From the NCBI RefSeq assembly GCF_002760615.1, contig NZ_AWWI01000182.1, forward strand, positions 155,557 to 219,556: a stretch of 64,000 nt of DNA, read 5' to 3'. A program made the translations under genes and the position numbers. This document shows, piece by piece, positions 46,346 to 55,547 of this stretch; positions within the stretch are counted from its first letter, which is position 1; each line of letters starts with the position of its first letter. Origin of the DNA: Puniceibacterium antarcticum. Lineage in GTDB: Bacteria; Pseudomonadota; Alphaproteobacteria; Rhodobacterales; Rhodobacteraceae. The notes under the pieces were generated by a model. The model did no database searches, was not told the DNA's origin, and saw only the letters and a program-made list of their open reading frames with translations.

Positions 46346-46516
46346 ATGACCACCACGACCCGCCAAAACCCGCCGCGTACTGGCGCACCCGAGGATGTCG
46401 CGAGCTATGATGCGCGTGAGCTGACGGGCGAGCTGGGTCAGGCATATCTGACGCTTGACGGCCAACTTTATACGCTGCGCATCACACGGGCGGGCAAGCT
46501 GATCCTTACCAAGTGA
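46346..46516 (+). CDS. hemP: hemin uptake protein HemP
   Basis: A 56-residue protein. The C-terminal half has the HemP pattern YDARELTGELGQAYLTLDGQ followed by YTLRITRAGKLILTK. HemP proteins are small factors linked to heme/iron uptake and usually iron-regulated. The long open frame upstream is ignored: the ATG at 46346 matches the normal family size. It stands alone, with a secreted protein and a copper chaperone downstream. Confidence 0.88.
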   Translation: MTTTTRQNPPRTGAPEDVASYDARELTGELGQAYLTLDGQLYTLRITRAGKLILTK

Positions 46517-46599
46517 ACGGGACGCAATCTGCGCGCGGGCGAGAATGTCGCAGTCGCAAGTGCTTCCCTCACTGTGGCTCCAGCGTTTAAAGATCGATT

Positions 46600-46956
46600 A
46601 TGATCAAAAGCGTGGTTCGCTTCCTTCTTGTGATTGGTGTCCTCACCGGCATCGTGCTGCCGAAATCTTCGGTGGTGCTGGCAGAGCTTGGCCTGATCCG
46701 AGGCCAGGTGCTGGTGATCTGCACCGGTGACGGCCTTCAGACGCTGATCCTGAATGCTGACGGAACCCCGGTCGAGGTCACGCACAACGCCCATCAATGT
46801 CTTCTGGTCCATGCCACCGACACGGCGACAGCGATCCTGCCCTCCCCGATCCGTATGGATCTTGTGCAAGGGGGCGTGAAATCCCGTCTGACGGCGAAGG
46901 GGCCACGGCAGGTGCCCGGTCTGGACGCCCGCCCAAGGGCCCCCCCGAAAGCCTGA
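46600..46956 (+). CDS. small secreted or membrane-anchored protein, DUF2946-like
   Basis: 118 residues. An N-terminal hydrophobic segment (VVRFLLVIGVLTGIVLP) is followed by VLVICTGDGLQTLILNADG and HQCLLVHA, reminiscent of DUF2946-type periplasmic proteins found beside copper genes. The two cysteines could bind metal. A PCu(A)C copper chaperone follows after 73 bp, which supports a metal role. Not firmly recognised. Confidence 0.6.
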   Translation: MIKSVVRFLLVIGVLTGIVLPKSSVVLAELGLIRGQVLVICTGDGLQTLILNADGTPVEVTHNAHQCLLVHATDTATAILPSPIRMDLVQGGVKSRLTAKGPRQVPGLDARPRAPPKA

Positions 46957-47029
46957 GCCAGTCTGTCACAATCCAAATCTGCACAAACGGGTCGGCCCTG
47001 TCCGCCCGCATTTTCCCGGAGAAGATCCA

Positions 47030-47512
47030 ATGAAACCGTTTTTTGCTGCGGCGCTGTTCTGCGTCCTGCCCGCCCTTCTGTCTGCACACGAATTTAAGTC
47101 GGGTGATATCACCGTCGGCCACCCCTATGCTTTTGAAACCGCCCCCATGGCCCAGACCGCTGCAGGCTATCTGACCGTGACCAACACCGGTGAGACGCCC
47201 GATACCCTCTTGGCTGTCGAGGCGGATTTCCCGAAGGTCATGATGCACCAGTCGCTCGAAAAGGACGGCATTGCGACCATGGAGCATGTCGAGACGCTTG
47301 AGATCGCGCCTGGCGCCAGCGTCGCATTTGCCCCCGGCGGCTATCATGTGATGTTCATGGGCTTGAACGGTGCAGCCTTCAAAGCCGGAGAGCACGTTCC
47401 CGCCACACTGGTATTCGAGCACGCGGGCCGAATTGACGTGGAATTCAACGTCGAAGCGCGCACAGAAGACGCACCCGCGTCGGATGCCCATTCCGGTCAC
47501 GCGACGCACTGA
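47030..47512 (+). CDS. periplasmic PCu(A)C copper chaperone
   Basis: 160 residues with a signal peptide (AAALFCVLPALLSAHE) and the copper-binding pattern HxnMx..HxM: VMMHQSLEKDGIATMEHV followed by GGYHVMFMGL. A histidine-rich tail (DAHSGHATH) could add a second copper site. PCu(A)C proteins deliver Cu(I) to the CuA/CuB centres of cytochrome oxidases. GGAGAAG precedes the ATG. Probably coexpressed with the preceding small protein. Confidence 0.9.
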   Translation: MKPFFAAALFCVLPALLSAHEFKSGDITVGHPYAFETAPMAQTAAGYLTVTNTGETPDTLLAVEADFPKVMMHQSLEKDGIATMEHVETLEIAPGASVAFAPGGYHVMFMGLNGAAFKAGEHVPATLVFEHAGRIDVEFNVEARTEDAPASDAHSGHATH

Positions 47513-47633
47513 CGTCAGACAAGACATCCCTTGTCTGAAACTACACGAAAGCGGATCTCTGGCCGTATCGGGTTGCTGCACATGCCAGACATGCCGCAAA
47601 CGCTTTTCACTGGGCTGAGTTAGTTGTTTTTGC

Positions 47634-47731
47634 AGCGTTTCGGGTTAACCTTGAATCGGATATTCGCTGTCTCTCCCTTTGGTCGAACGCGAAATCCGAT
47701 TGCCGGTGTATCAGGTTAAACCCGAAACGCT
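47634..47731. repeat. long imperfect palindrome, MITE-like
   Basis: The outer arms AGCGTTTCGGGTTAACC (47634-47650) and GGTTAAACCCGAAACGCT (47714-47731) pair with one extra base. Inside them AATCGGATATTCGC and GCGAAATCCGATT pair again around a 21-nt loop. The whole is a 98-bp fold-back element in an otherwise gene-free 270-bp gap. A half-copy of the right arm is found at 52785-52805. There is no T-run. Its structure suggests a non-autonomous mobile or REP-like element. Confidence 0.7.
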
Positions 47732-47781
47732 TTAGGCAATGGTTTGAGGGGCCGGATTGTCCGGCCCCCTTTCACATAATC

Positions 47782-48819
47782 TCAGTCGATGAGCGCGTCG
47801 AGCCCCAGGGTTTCGAAACGGCTGATCTGGTCCATTTCGGCGGTTGTCAGGGCGATGCCGTCGCGCTGAGCCTTTACGCGGGCGGCGAAGCGGCGTTGAG
47901 AGGGCAGGCGCGCGCCCTGATCCGCGAAGGCTGCAAACAGCTTCTCGCCCTCGGCAATCGGATCGCGGCCGCTGCGCGCGGCAAAGACCTGCGGGTCCAG
48001 CGCCAGAACAAGCGCCCCGTGGCGCGGCAGCAGGCCACCCCCGCCCATGAAGTCTAGCGCCTCCTTGCTCATGAATTCACCCAGCATCGCCCCTGCAAGC
48101 AGTTCGATCATCGTCGAAATGGCCGACCCCTTGTGGGCTCCGAAGGGCAGCATCGCGCCCGCGAGGGCAGCGTCAGGATCGGTTGTCGACCGGCCGTCGA
48201 TATCGACGGCCCAGCCTTCGGGGATCGGGGTGCCCGCGCGACGGTGTAGCTCGATCTCGCCCCGGGCGGCGACGCTGGTCGCGAAGTCAAAGACATAGGG
48301 GTAGTCCCCCGCGCGCGGCCAGCCAAAGGCCATCGGGTTGGTGCCCAGAAGAGGCTCTTTGCCCCCCGCAGGAGCGACGAATGCGTAGCTCGGACACATG
48401 GACAGCGCGGCAAGCCCCTCGCCCGCCAGAGCCTCGACCTCATGCCACAGGGCCGAAAAATGCAGGCAGTCGCGGATCACCAGCGCGGCCAGACCCGTTT
48501 CGCGCGCGCGCGCGGCCAGCAGCGCTTTCGCCGCGTCGAAAGCCGGATTTGAGAAACCTCCCCCGGCATCAACCTCGATCACTGCCTTGCCCGAATCATG
48601 GAGTTCGGGGATGGCCTGCCCGTCGACCCTTCCGGCCTTGAGCACGCGCAGGCAGCCTTCGATGCGATATATCCCATGCGATTTGCAGTTATCGCGTTCG
48701 CCAGCAACAATAACCTGCGCCACAACCTCGGCTGCCTGGGCGCGCACACCACAGGTTTCAAAAATATTCTGGACGCGGTTTTGCAGCGTTTCCACCGATA
48801 TCATATGCGTATCTGCCAT
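47782..48819 (-). CDS. Ldh-family NAD(P)-dependent oxidoreductase
   Basis: 345 residues of the malate/L-lactate dehydrogenase (type 2, MDH/LDH-like) family, which includes delta1-piperideine-2-carboxylate reductases. Segments: ERDNCKSHGIYRIEG (the conserved SHG), RDCLHFSALW, LGTNPMAFGWPR and MLPFGAHKGSAISTMIELL. Such enzymes reduce cyclic imino acids or 2-oxo acids in amino-acid and hydroxyproline catabolism. It is not in an operon now; a cupin-regulator remnant lies upstream on the same strand. Confidence 0.85.
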   Translation of the reverse strand: MADTHMISVETLQNRVQNIFETCGVRAQAAEVVAQVIVAGERDNCKSHGIYRIEGCLRVLKAGRVDGQAIPELHDSGKAVIEVDAGGGFSNPAFDAAKALLAARARETGLAALVIRDCLHFSALWHEVEALAGEGLAALSMCPSYAFVAPAGGKEPLLGTNPMAFGWPRAGDYPYVFDFATSVAARGEIELHRRAGTPIPEGWAVDIDGRSTTDPDAALAGAMLPFGAHKGSAISTMIELLAGAMLGEFMSKEALDFMGGGGLLPRHGALVLALDPQVFAARSGRDPIAEGEKLFAAFADQGARLPSQRRFAARVKAQRDGIALTTAEMDQISRFETLGLDALID

Positions 48820-48926
48820 TGGTCAGCGATGTCCTTTGCGGAAGGGAATTTTGGGAGAGGACTGCCGCCGTGGGCGGCCAGATTATCATTGCAGAAGGCG
48901 CTCGACGTATCAGCCCCACTGACGGC

Positions 48927-49076
48927 TCATCTGTCCATATTAAGATAGGTGCAGGCCCAGAATACATAGGTTTCGGTGTCATCCACAGTGGGCAGCCCAT
49001 GTTTCAGGGTGCTGGCGAAGTAGGCGCAATCGCCGGGGCTAAGGACAACGGGTTCAGAAAGCTCGACCTTTACCAT
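48927..49076 (-). pseudogene. C-terminal cupin remnant of an XRE-cupin regulator
   Basis: The minus strand reads VELSEPVVLSPGDCAYFAST, LKHGLPTVDDTETYVFWACT, YLNMDR, then stop: the second half of a small cupin barrel as found at the C-terminus of HTH-XRE/cupin regulators. No HTH or first cupin half is found upstream, and homology stops at about 49076. It is probably a truncated regulator of the adjacent Ldh-type gene. Confidence 0.65.
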
Positions 49077-49368
49077 TCATGATTGCTTGATCATATATTT
49101 ACGTCTCTGGCAACGATCGCAATCCGCACCAACCGGTCAGAAGCTAAGTATCTGCTACAGACATGTTTTCAATCTCTGCGGTTTTTGCCCTGAACCGGCC
49201 CTTTCAGCCGGAGGCGCAGTTGGCGTCATGGGGCGTTGAGCGAGACCTTTCACACAATTCATCTTCGCCTCGAGACGCCATTCTCGATGAGCCTTACTCT
49301 GTCGTTGCGGGCATTTGAACCGGCGGTTGTCGGTTTCCATGATCTGGCGTTACGGCGAGGCCGGATGA

Positions 49369-49581
49369 TTGCTGCCTCCCCCCATCGGCAAGGCGCGAGC
49401 AGCAGTTCTGGCAGAGAGCGGTGCAACAGAGTTGGAAATTGGATCATGCACAGGCCATCGCAGCCTATCGGAGATCGTCGACTACACTCGCGAGATGAAC
49501 CGTCGAGCAGCAGTGCAAGGCAACACACGCGGAACGCGCATCCGAAACACTGTAAATATAAAGGGAAACACCGCCCCGTAA
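49369..49581 (+). pseudogene. C-terminal remnant of a phage-type tyrosine integrase
   Basis: The frame reads KARAAVLAESGATELEIGSC, TGHRSLSEIVDYTREMNRRA. The GHRSLSEI..YTR segment is the conserved C-terminal motif of tyrosine recombinases, holding the second histidine/arginine and the catalytic tyrosine. The catalytic domain's first part and the DNA-binding domain are absent. It lies 33 bp from the 3' end of tRNA-Glu, the expected position of an integrase that used this tRNA as attachment site. 49077-49368 contains no other recognisable coding sequence. Confidence 0.75.
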
Positions 49582-49613
49582 GTGACTGATCCTAGAGGGG
49601 AAAAGACACGACG

Positions 49614-49688
49614 TGGCAGCCCGTAGGGGAATCGAACCCCTCTTTCCAGGTTGAAAACCTGGCGTCCTAACCGATAGACGAACGGGCC
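49614..49688 (-). tRNA. tRNA-Glu (anticodon TTC)
   Basis: 75 nt including an encoded CCA. On the minus strand it starts GGCCCGTTCGTCTA. The anticodon stem-loop is CAGGTTTTCAACCTG with TTC at the centre. The T arm contains GGTTCGATTCC, and the acceptor strand ACGGGCT pairs with GGCCCGT (first pair G-U), followed by G and CCA. It stands alone, and its 3' end faces an integrase remnant. Confidence 0.96.
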
Positions 49689-49845
49689 AGCTCGTGGCGT
49701 GAGCCGGGTTCTAAGGAAAGCGCGCTACATGCGCAAGCGCTAATTTTGCAAAAAACGCATCTGATCGAAAGTTTTTTAGAGAGACAGAATACGCAGCAGA
49801 ATTTTCGCGGGAAACAAGGCATAACAACGGCTTAAACGGCATGGC

Positions 49846-51597
49846 TCACGCGGCGTCACTTGCCGCGGCGGCATCTTCCAGCCGCAATTGCACCGAACGG
49901 CGTCCGTTCCATTCGTTAACCTCCAGTCGGCCTGCCAGATGGAATCGTTTGCCACCGTGATCCCGCAGCGCGGGCCCCAGAGGGCCGTCGAGCGCACCGA
50001 AGCAGATCGCTTCGATCCGCGCCCCAAGACCGTCCCCGAACGAGATCTTGAGGTGACTTTGACCGACCTGCTTGGCAAGCAGGATCTGAACATCGGGAAA
50101 AACATAGCGCGGTGCGGCGGCACCGGCGCCAAAGGGGCCTGCGGCCTCGATCTGCTCCATCAGCTCCAGACTGGCAGCACCCGGCATCAGAATGCCGTCC
50201 AGCCGCAGATCGACCGCACCGCCCTGCCCCGCACCCTGCCGTTCCAAAAGTTCGCCCAGACGCTCCATCGCCGCGTCAAGCTTGTCTCGGGCAACAGTCA
50301 GACCGGCGGCCATCTTGTGCCCGCCACCCTTGACCAGCAGCCCCTCTGCCGCGAGCCGCTGGATCGAGGCACCTAGGTCCACCCCGGCAACTGAGCGGCC
50401 CGACCCCTTGCCCTCGGCCCCGTCCAAACCAATGACGACGCTCGGCCGGTTGGTCATTTCCTTGAGCCGCGAGGCGACGATGCCCACGACGCCGGGATGC
50501 CAGCCTTCGCCTGCGGCCCAGACCAGCGGACCGTCGAGACCGCGCGCCTCGGCCTGTTCCAGCGCGGCGGCGCGCACCGCGCCCTCGATCTCGCGCCGTT
50601 CGGTGTTCAGCTGATCCAGCCGCTCGGCCATGGCCTGCGCCTCGTGCACTTCGGTGCTGGCAAGCAACCGTGCGCCCAGATCGGCCTGACCGATGCGCCC
50701 GCCGGCATTGACCCGCGGGCCGAGCACGAATCCCAGATGGTAGGAGGTCGGCGCCGTATCCAGACGCGCCACATCCGACAGCGCCACCAGCCCGACCCGT
50801 TCGCGCCGAGACATGACCTTGAGCCCCTGGCGTACCAGCGCGCGGTTAACCCCGATCAGCGGCGCCACATCCGCCACGGTCGCCAGCGCCACCAGATCCA
50901 GCATGGCCATGAGGTCCGGCCCCCTGCGCCCCGCCTCGCGCATCTGGCGCCCGGCCTCGACCAGCATCAGAAAGACAACGGCCGCAGCACAGAGATGCGC
51001 CAGATCGCCGGATTCGTCCTGCCGGTTCGGGTTCACCACGGCCAGCGCCTCTGGCAGGGTCTCTCCGCCCAGATGGTGATCCAGCACAACCACATCCGCG
51101 CCTTTGGCCGCAGCAATCGGCCCGTGGCTGAGCGTGCCGCAATCAACGCAGATGATCAGGTCGTGACCCGCGGCAAGATCGGACATCGCGGCATCGTTCG
51201 GTCCATAGCCTTCGTCGATCCGGTCGGGGATATACAGGGTCACCTCGCGGCCCTGCTGGCGGAACCAGTCGATCAGGAGCGCCGCCGAGGTGCCGCCATC
51301 CACATCGTAATCCGCAAAGACCGCCACCCGTTCGCGGCGTTCCACCGATGCGAGCACCCGGCGCGCGGCTGTTTCCATATCACGCAGCGAGCGGGGGTCG
51401 GGCAGCAGATCGCGCAGGGTGGGCGCAAGGTAGGTCTTTGCCTCTTCTGCCGGAACGCCCAGCCGCGCAAGCGTCTGGCACAGTGCCGGGACGAACCCGG
51501 TCTGCTGCGCCATCGCTTCGGCCAGCCGTGTCACGTCTGCTGCCGGGCCGACCCAGCGCCGCCCCGTCAATGATGTCTCAACACCCAGAAAGCTCAT
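49846..51597 (-). CDS. recJ: single-stranded-DNA-specific exonuclease RecJ
   Basis: 583 residues. Phosphoesterase motifs of the DHH family are present: FADYDVDGGTSAALL (motif I), IICVDCGT, VVVLDHHLGG (DHH) and NPNRQDESG. The DHHA1 domain includes GEGWHPGVVGIVASRLKE and VKGGGHKMAAGLT, and an OB-type domain closes the protein. It degrades single-stranded DNA 5' to 3' in recombination and repair. The frame is open upstream to 51660, but that part overlaps a repeated intergenic motif; ATG 51597 begins the conserved MSFLGVETSLTGRRW. Confidence 0.95.
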   Translation of the reverse strand: MSFLGVETSLTGRRWVGPAADVTRLAEAMAQQTGFVPALCQTLARLGVPAEEAKTYLAPTLRDLLPDPRSLRDMETAARRVLASVERRERVAVFADYDVDGGTSAALLIDWFRQQGREVTLYIPDRIDEGYGPNDAAMSDLAAGHDLIICVDCGTLSHGPIAAAKGADVVVLDHHLGGETLPEALAVVNPNRQDESGDLAHLCAAAVVFLMLVEAGRQMREAGRRGPDLMAMLDLVALATVADVAPLIGVNRALVRQGLKVMSRRERVGLVALSDVARLDTAPTSYHLGFVLGPRVNAGGRIGQADLGARLLASTEVHEAQAMAERLDQLNTERREIEGAVRAAALEQAEARGLDGPLVWAAGEGWHPGVVGIVASRLKEMTNRPSVVIGLDGAEGKGSGRSVAGVDLGASIQRLAAEGLLVKGGGHKMAAGLTVARDKLDAAMERLGELLERQGAGQGGAVDLRLDGILMPGAASLELMEQIEAAGPFGAGAAAPRYVFPDVQILLAKQVGQSHLKISFGDGLGARIEAICFGALDGPLGPALRDHGGKRFHLAGRLEVNEWNGRRSVQLRLEDAAAASDAA

Positions 51598-51623
51598 ACT
51601 TGCCCCAAACCGGGCGCAAGGCC

Positions 51624-51655
51624 CTGCTTCTTCTCTTTTCAAATACGCAAAATCC
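51624..51655 (-). repeat. 32-nt dispersed motif upstream of recJ
   Basis: On the minus strand this reads GGATTTTGCGTATTTG followed by AAAAGAGAAGAAGCAG. The same 32 bases with a single change occur at 58182-58213 in front of hisC, in the same orientation relative to the downstream gene. The last base is 26 bp from the recJ ATG. Confidence 0.8.
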
Positions 51656-51685
51656 GACACTGCAACAGGTGCAGCCGCCGACAGG

Positions 51686-52651
51686 TCAGCTCGTCGGGTT
51701 GCGATAGATCATACACCGCACCGACCCGGTCTTGGACCGCATCAGAAGCGTTTCGGTGGTCAGATACCCGACCTCGCGCTTGATTCCCGCCACCAGAGAG
51801 CCCGAGGTCACCCCCGTCGCGGAAAAGATCACATGATCCGTCACCATGTCGTCGCGTGCGTAGATCCGGCTGAAATCGGTGATCCCGGCCTTGTGGGCGC
51901 GGCGTTTTTCATCGTCATTGCGCAGGATCAGCCGACCATAGATCTGCCCACCCATACATTTCAGCGCTGAGGCGGCCAGCACTCCCTCGGGCGCGCCGCC
52001 CGATCCCATGTACATGTCGATGCCCGTCACCAGCGGATCCGCGCAATGCATGACGCCGGCCACATCTCCATCTGTGATCAGCCGGATCGAGGCACCTGTG
52101 CTGCGCAACTCTTCGATCATATCCTCGTGCCGGGGGCGTTCGAGGATGCAGACGGTGATGTCCGACAGAGTGCAACCCTTTGCCTTGGCAAGCGCCGCCA
52201 CACGTTCGGCGGGCGACATGTCCAGCGTCACCACCCCGTCGGCGAAGCCCGGCCCCACGGCCAGCTTGTCCATGTAGACGTCAGGCGCCTGCAGCATTGA
52301 TCCGCGCGGTCCCATGGCGATCACCGTCATCGCGTTGGGCATGTCTTTGGCGGTCAGCGTGGTTCCGGCAAGCGGGTCCAGCGCGATATCGACGCCGGGC
52401 CCGGTGCCGGTGCCGACCTCTTCGCCGATGAACAGTATGGGGGCCTCGTCGCGCTCGCCTTCGCCGATCACCACAACACCGGCGATGTCGAGCAGGTTCA
52501 ACTGGCTGTGCATGGCGCTCACAGCAGCCTCGTCTGCCGCTTTCTCATCCCCACGCCCAACCAGCGGGGCGGCGGCGATGGCCGCAGCCTCGGACACACG
52601 GGCAAGGCCGAGGGACAGCATCCGGTCGTTGAAATCTGTGGGCGGGGGCAT
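51686..52651 (-). CDS. glpX: class II fructose-1,6-bisphosphatase
   Basis: 321 residues. GlpX signature segments are visible: VVIGEGERDEAPILFIGEEV (metal ligands), DIALDPLAGTTLTAKDMPNA, YMDKLAVGPG and GSGGAPEGVLAASALKCMGG. It hydrolyses fructose-1,6-bisphosphate in gluconeogenesis and in the Calvin-type cycle of relatives. The ATG at 52651 is the conserved start; the extension to 52777 is intergenic. The upstream gap of about 150 bp holds a half-copy of the repeat described at 47634. Confidence 0.94.
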   Translation of the reverse strand: MPPPTDFNDRMLSLGLARVSEAAAIAAAPLVGRGDEKAADEAAVSAMHSQLNLLDIAGVVVIGEGERDEAPILFIGEEVGTGTGPGVDIALDPLAGTTLTAKDMPNAMTVIAMGPRGSMLQAPDVYMDKLAVGPGFADGVVTLDMSPAERVAALAKAKGCTLSDITVCILERPRHEDMIEELRSTGASIRLITDGDVAGVMHCADPLVTGIDMYMGSGGAPEGVLAASALKCMGGQIYGRLILRNDDEKRRAHKAGITDFSRIYARDDMVTDHVIFSATGVTSGSLVAGIKREVGYLTTETLLMRSKTGSVRCMIYRNPTS

Positions 52652-52784
52652 GATGCGTTCCGTTGTGCATTTGTTTTTCGCGCCACACCTACCCCGGCCC
52701 AAGGCTTTGGTGCAAGCCAGCGCGGCGCCAGTGTCACCGCCAGAGTATTTCGACTTTGACCTTCCGGATTTTTTCACTGTCTGA

Positions 52785-52805
52785 GGTTAAAACCGAAATG
52801 TCTTA
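52785..52805. repeat. half-copy of the 47.6-kb palindromic element
   Basis: GGTTAAAACCGAAATGTCTTA resembles the right arm of the element at 47714-47735 (GGTTAAACCCGAAACGCTTTA) with four or five differences. It overlaps the stop codon of the Nudix gene, so it may have supplied the present end of that gene. Confidence 0.5.
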
Positions 52806-53207
52806 ACTGAGCGTGGCAGCGGCGCGCAGGCAGATCCGGTCCACATCCCGACTGGCCAGCAGCCGACCAGCGATCACGTCCCGGGCCGGGTACCAGCATG
52901 CCGCGTCCACATCATCTGCGGCGCAGGCCATGCCTGCCACATAGTCGCAGAGCGCGATATGCAGCCGGAAGCGAAAACCTTCGGCGGCGATGTCCAGATG
53001 GCCGAGCGGGGCGCGCATCCGCGCCGTGACACCGGTTTCTTCGCGCAGTTCGCGCAAGGCGGCCTCTTCCAGCGTCTCACCCCGGTCAATCTTGCCGCCG
53101 GGATAGCCCCAGAGCCCGGCGTCGGGCGGGTTGCGGCGGCGCACCAGCAGCACCGCTGCCCCGCGCAGAACCACCGCCAGCACCGCCGGAACGGGTGTGT
53201 CAGACAC
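52803..53207 (-). CDS. Nudix hydrolase
   Basis: 134 residues with a complete Nudix box: [20 protein letters not shown] followed by ETGV, in a fold starting [20 protein letters not shown]. Such enzymes hydrolyse nucleoside diphosphate derivatives, often to clear damaged nucleotides or cofactors. The start is GTG at 53207, which overlaps the homoserine dehydrogenase stop by 8 bp; the upstream in-frame extension has no support. The last residues lie in the half-repeat. Confidence 0.85.
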   Translation of the reverse strand: MSDTPVPAVLAVVLRGAAVLLVRRRNPPDAGLWGYPGGKIDRGETLEEAALRELREETGVTARMRAPLGHLDIAAEGFRFRLHIALCDYVAGMACAADDVDAACWYPARDVIAGRLLASRDVDRICLRAAATLS

Positions 53208-54486
53208 TTTCGATGCGCAGCGCCACCGGATCGCCGGCAACGACGCCTGTGGCGTTCATCGCGACCAGCGCGATGTCCAGCGCGGCGCGGGTCGTCTTGT
53301 GCGTGACGATCAGAACCGGTGCGGCATCGTTGGTCTGGTCGTACTGGCGCATCCGGTTGATGGAAATCCCGGCCTCGCCCAGCGCCGTCGCGACCTTGGC
53401 AAGGGCGCCCGGCTTGTCGATCAGGCCCATCCTCAGGTAATAGGGCGCGGGTGTCGCGACCTGGGCCGCCGTCACCAGCTTGAGCGAGGAGGCGGGCTGA
53501 CCAAAGGTCGACAGGCGGGTGCCGCGGGCGATGTCCATGACATCCCCCATCACGGCGCTGGCGGTCGGGCCTTCGCCTGCACCGGCGCCGCGCATGACGA
53601 TCTGGCCGACCTGATCCCCCTCGATCATCACCATATTGGTGCCGCCGTCCAGCTGGCCAAGGGGAGAGGTCGCCGGCACGAGGCAAGGCGCCATGCGCTG
53701 TTCCAGCCCCCGGCCCGTCATGCGGCAGACACCCAAGAGCTTGATCTTGTAGCCCATATCGGCGGCCTGACGGATGTCGGCGATGGAGACCTTGCCGATG
53801 CCTTCAAGTTCAACCGCGTCAAAGGCAACCTGAGTGCCATAGGCGATGGCGGCCAGCAGCGCCAGCTTGTGACCGGCGTCGATGCCACCCACGTCCAGTT
53901 CGGGATCGGCCTCAAGGTAGCCAAGTTTGTCCGCCTCATCAAAGGCCTGATCATAGCTGAGCCCGGCATTTTCCATGCGGGTCAGGATGTAGTTGCAGGT
54001 GCCGTTCATCACACCCATCACCTGCGTGATATCATTGCCGGCCAGACCTTCGGTCAGGGCCTTGATCACCGGGATACCGCCGGCGACAGCCGCCTCGAAC
54101 CGCAGGACGCAGCCGTTGTCTTCGGCAAGTTGCGCAAGCGCCTGACCGTGGTGGGCCAGCATCGCCTTGTTGGCGGTGACCACATCCTTGCCTGCTGTGA
54201 GCGCGGCTTCGGTCGCGGCCTTGGCCGGGCCGTCGCTGCCGCCGATCAATTCAACGAAGACATCCACATCGTCACGCTTTGCCAAGGCAACGGCGTCATC
54301 TTCCCAGGCATAGTCGGACAGCGACACGCCGCGATCCTTGTCGCGGTTGCGGGCGGCAACGGCGCTGATGGTGATCGGCCGACCGGTGCGTTCGGTCAGC
54401 AATGCGGCCTTCTGGCGGATGATCTTGACCACACCGGCGCCAACCGTGCCAAGACCCGCAATTCCAAGGCGCAGGGGTTCGGTCAT
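53200..54486 (-). CDS. hom: homoserine dehydrogenase
   Basis: 428 residues. NAD(P) motif [13 protein letters not shown] at the start, [36 protein letters not shown] and [17 protein letters not shown] are all standard. A C-terminal ACT domain (about 350-428, [20 protein letters not shown]) suggests feedback control by threonine. It reduces aspartate semialdehyde to homoserine, the branch point to threonine and methionine. The start is ATG 54486. It is translationally linked to the Nudix gene. Confidence 0.95.
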   Translation of the reverse strand: MTEPLRLGIAGLGTVGAGVVKIIRQKAALLTERTGRPITISAVAARNRDKDRGVSLSDYAWEDDAVALAKRDDVDVFVELIGGSDGPAKAATEAALTAGKDVVTANKAMLAHHGQALAQLAEDNGCVLRFEAAVAGGIPVIKALTEGLAGNDITQVMGVMNGTCNYILTRMENAGLSYDQAFDEADKLGYLEADPELDVGGIDAGHKLALLAAIAYGTQVAFDAVELEGIGKVSIADIRQAADMGYKIKLLGVCRMTGRGLEQRMAPCLVPATSPLGQLDGGTNMVMIEGDQVGQIVMRGAGAGEGPTASAVMGDVMDIARGTRLSTFGQPASSLKLVTAAQVATPAPYYLRMGLIDKPGALAKVATALGEAGISINRMRQYDQTNDAAPVLIVTHKTTRAALDIALVAMNATGVVAGDPVALRIESV

Positions 54487-54615
54487 GGCATATCTCCTGA
54501 GATGGGGTCCGGGATCGGGAATTTCGTCAGGCGTTGCTGTAGTGTGTTCGCCGAGGCGGTGCAACAGTTCGCACAACAGGAGCGGTTCGCCGCAGACCGG
54601 GTGCTTTGGCGCCCC

Positions 54616-54897
54616 CTACTGCGGATCAGCCACGCCACGCGCCATCTGCGCCTGTGTTGCGGCATCCACCACCGGCGCGCGCAGCCCATCGGCCCGCGAT
54701 TGCAGCGCACTGACGCGCCCCAGCACCCCGTCGCGCATTTCCGGCGTCGCCTCTGGCGTATCCCCGGTCAGCAGCGTGTCGACAGGGACAAGCCGCGGAT
54801 AGGGCATGCTGTCCACGCCGGGGGTCTGGGTGCTGTCCAGTTCAGGGAACTGGGCGCAGGCGCAAAGCAGCAACAGGGCAGGCAAAAAGCGCATCAT
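54616..54897 (-). CDS. small putative lipoprotein
   Basis: 93 residues. The N-terminus MMRFLPALLLLCACAQFP has a signal peptide with a lipobox (LLCAC), so it is probably lipid-anchored. The mature part is polar and proline-rich with a helical region (SALQSRADGLRAPVVDAATQ). It is a conserved-hypothetical type protein of unknown function between hom and the cytochrome gene. Confidence 0.65.
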   Translation of the reverse strand: MMRFLPALLLLCACAQFPELDSTQTPGVDSMPYPRLVPVDTLLTGDTPEATPEMRDGVLGRVSALQSRADGLRAPVVDAATQAQMARGVADPQ

Positions 54898-54939
54898 CTC
54901 AGGTCCTTGAACGATATGTCCGGCGGGGTGCAGGGCGAC

Positions 54940-55362
54940 TTAGCGGGTCATCTGGATTGTTTCGAGATATTCCGCCAGTGCCACCAGCCTGCGCGGTGTC
55001 GGGGTCATCCTGCCGTCCCCGGAATCGTAGGGCACCAGATCGCCTTTCAGCAGTTCGCCGAATTCGGGCATGTTCGGCCCGGCCATCTTGGTCGAGCGGG
55101 CATAGCCGTCGATGGTGGACATGACGCGCGCGCGGGGGAATTTATCGCCATGGCGGACGGAAATCAGCGTCAGATCCTTGGGCGGTTTCGCCATCGCGCG
55201 GGCCATGAGGCCGTCCCCCTTGGCATCTTTGCCATGGCAGACAGCGCAATAGGACAGATAGAGGGTACGCCCGTCTTCGGGGCTGGGCATGGTGTTGGAG
55301 GGCGCGCAGGCCGCGATCATCAGGGCGGCGGCGGCGCTGAGAGCAAAGGATATCCGAACCAT
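54940..55362 (-). CDS. lipid-anchored c-type cytochrome
   Basis: 140 residues. The signal peptide ends in a lipobox (ALMIAAC), followed by a class I cytochrome domain with heme-binding YCAVCHGKDAKGDG and a methionine ligand candidate in STKMAGPNMPEFG. It probably transfers electrons in the periplasm; partner unknown. Start chosen at ATG 55362, which begins the signal peptide; the frame to 55443 adds nothing signal-like. Confidence 0.82.
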   Translation of the reverse strand: MVRISFALSAAAALMIAACAPSNTMPSPEDGRTLYLSYCAVCHGKDAKGDGLMARAMAKPPKDLTLISVRHGDKFPRARVMSTIDGYARSTKMAGPNMPEFGELLKGDLVPYDSGDGRMTPTPRRLVALAEYLETIQMTR

Positions 55363-55547
55363 GATTGTGACCTTTTGTGTAAGTTCTTGTTGCCGACATG
55401 TCTTGCCCGCAGGACGTGACGATTCAAGCCCTATTCGGGACAAGGCGCCTTGATCTGGATCAGGGACCAGATCAAAAGGGGGCGCGGATCGACCGGCTGT
55501 GCCCTGTCCGCCCTGCCTCTAGCCCCCTTTGATGCGGAGATTCTGCC

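Noticed and set aside
49077..49368. Possible transposase fragment on either strand
   Set aside because: Short open frames exist but carry no DDE or other transposase motif that I can recognise.
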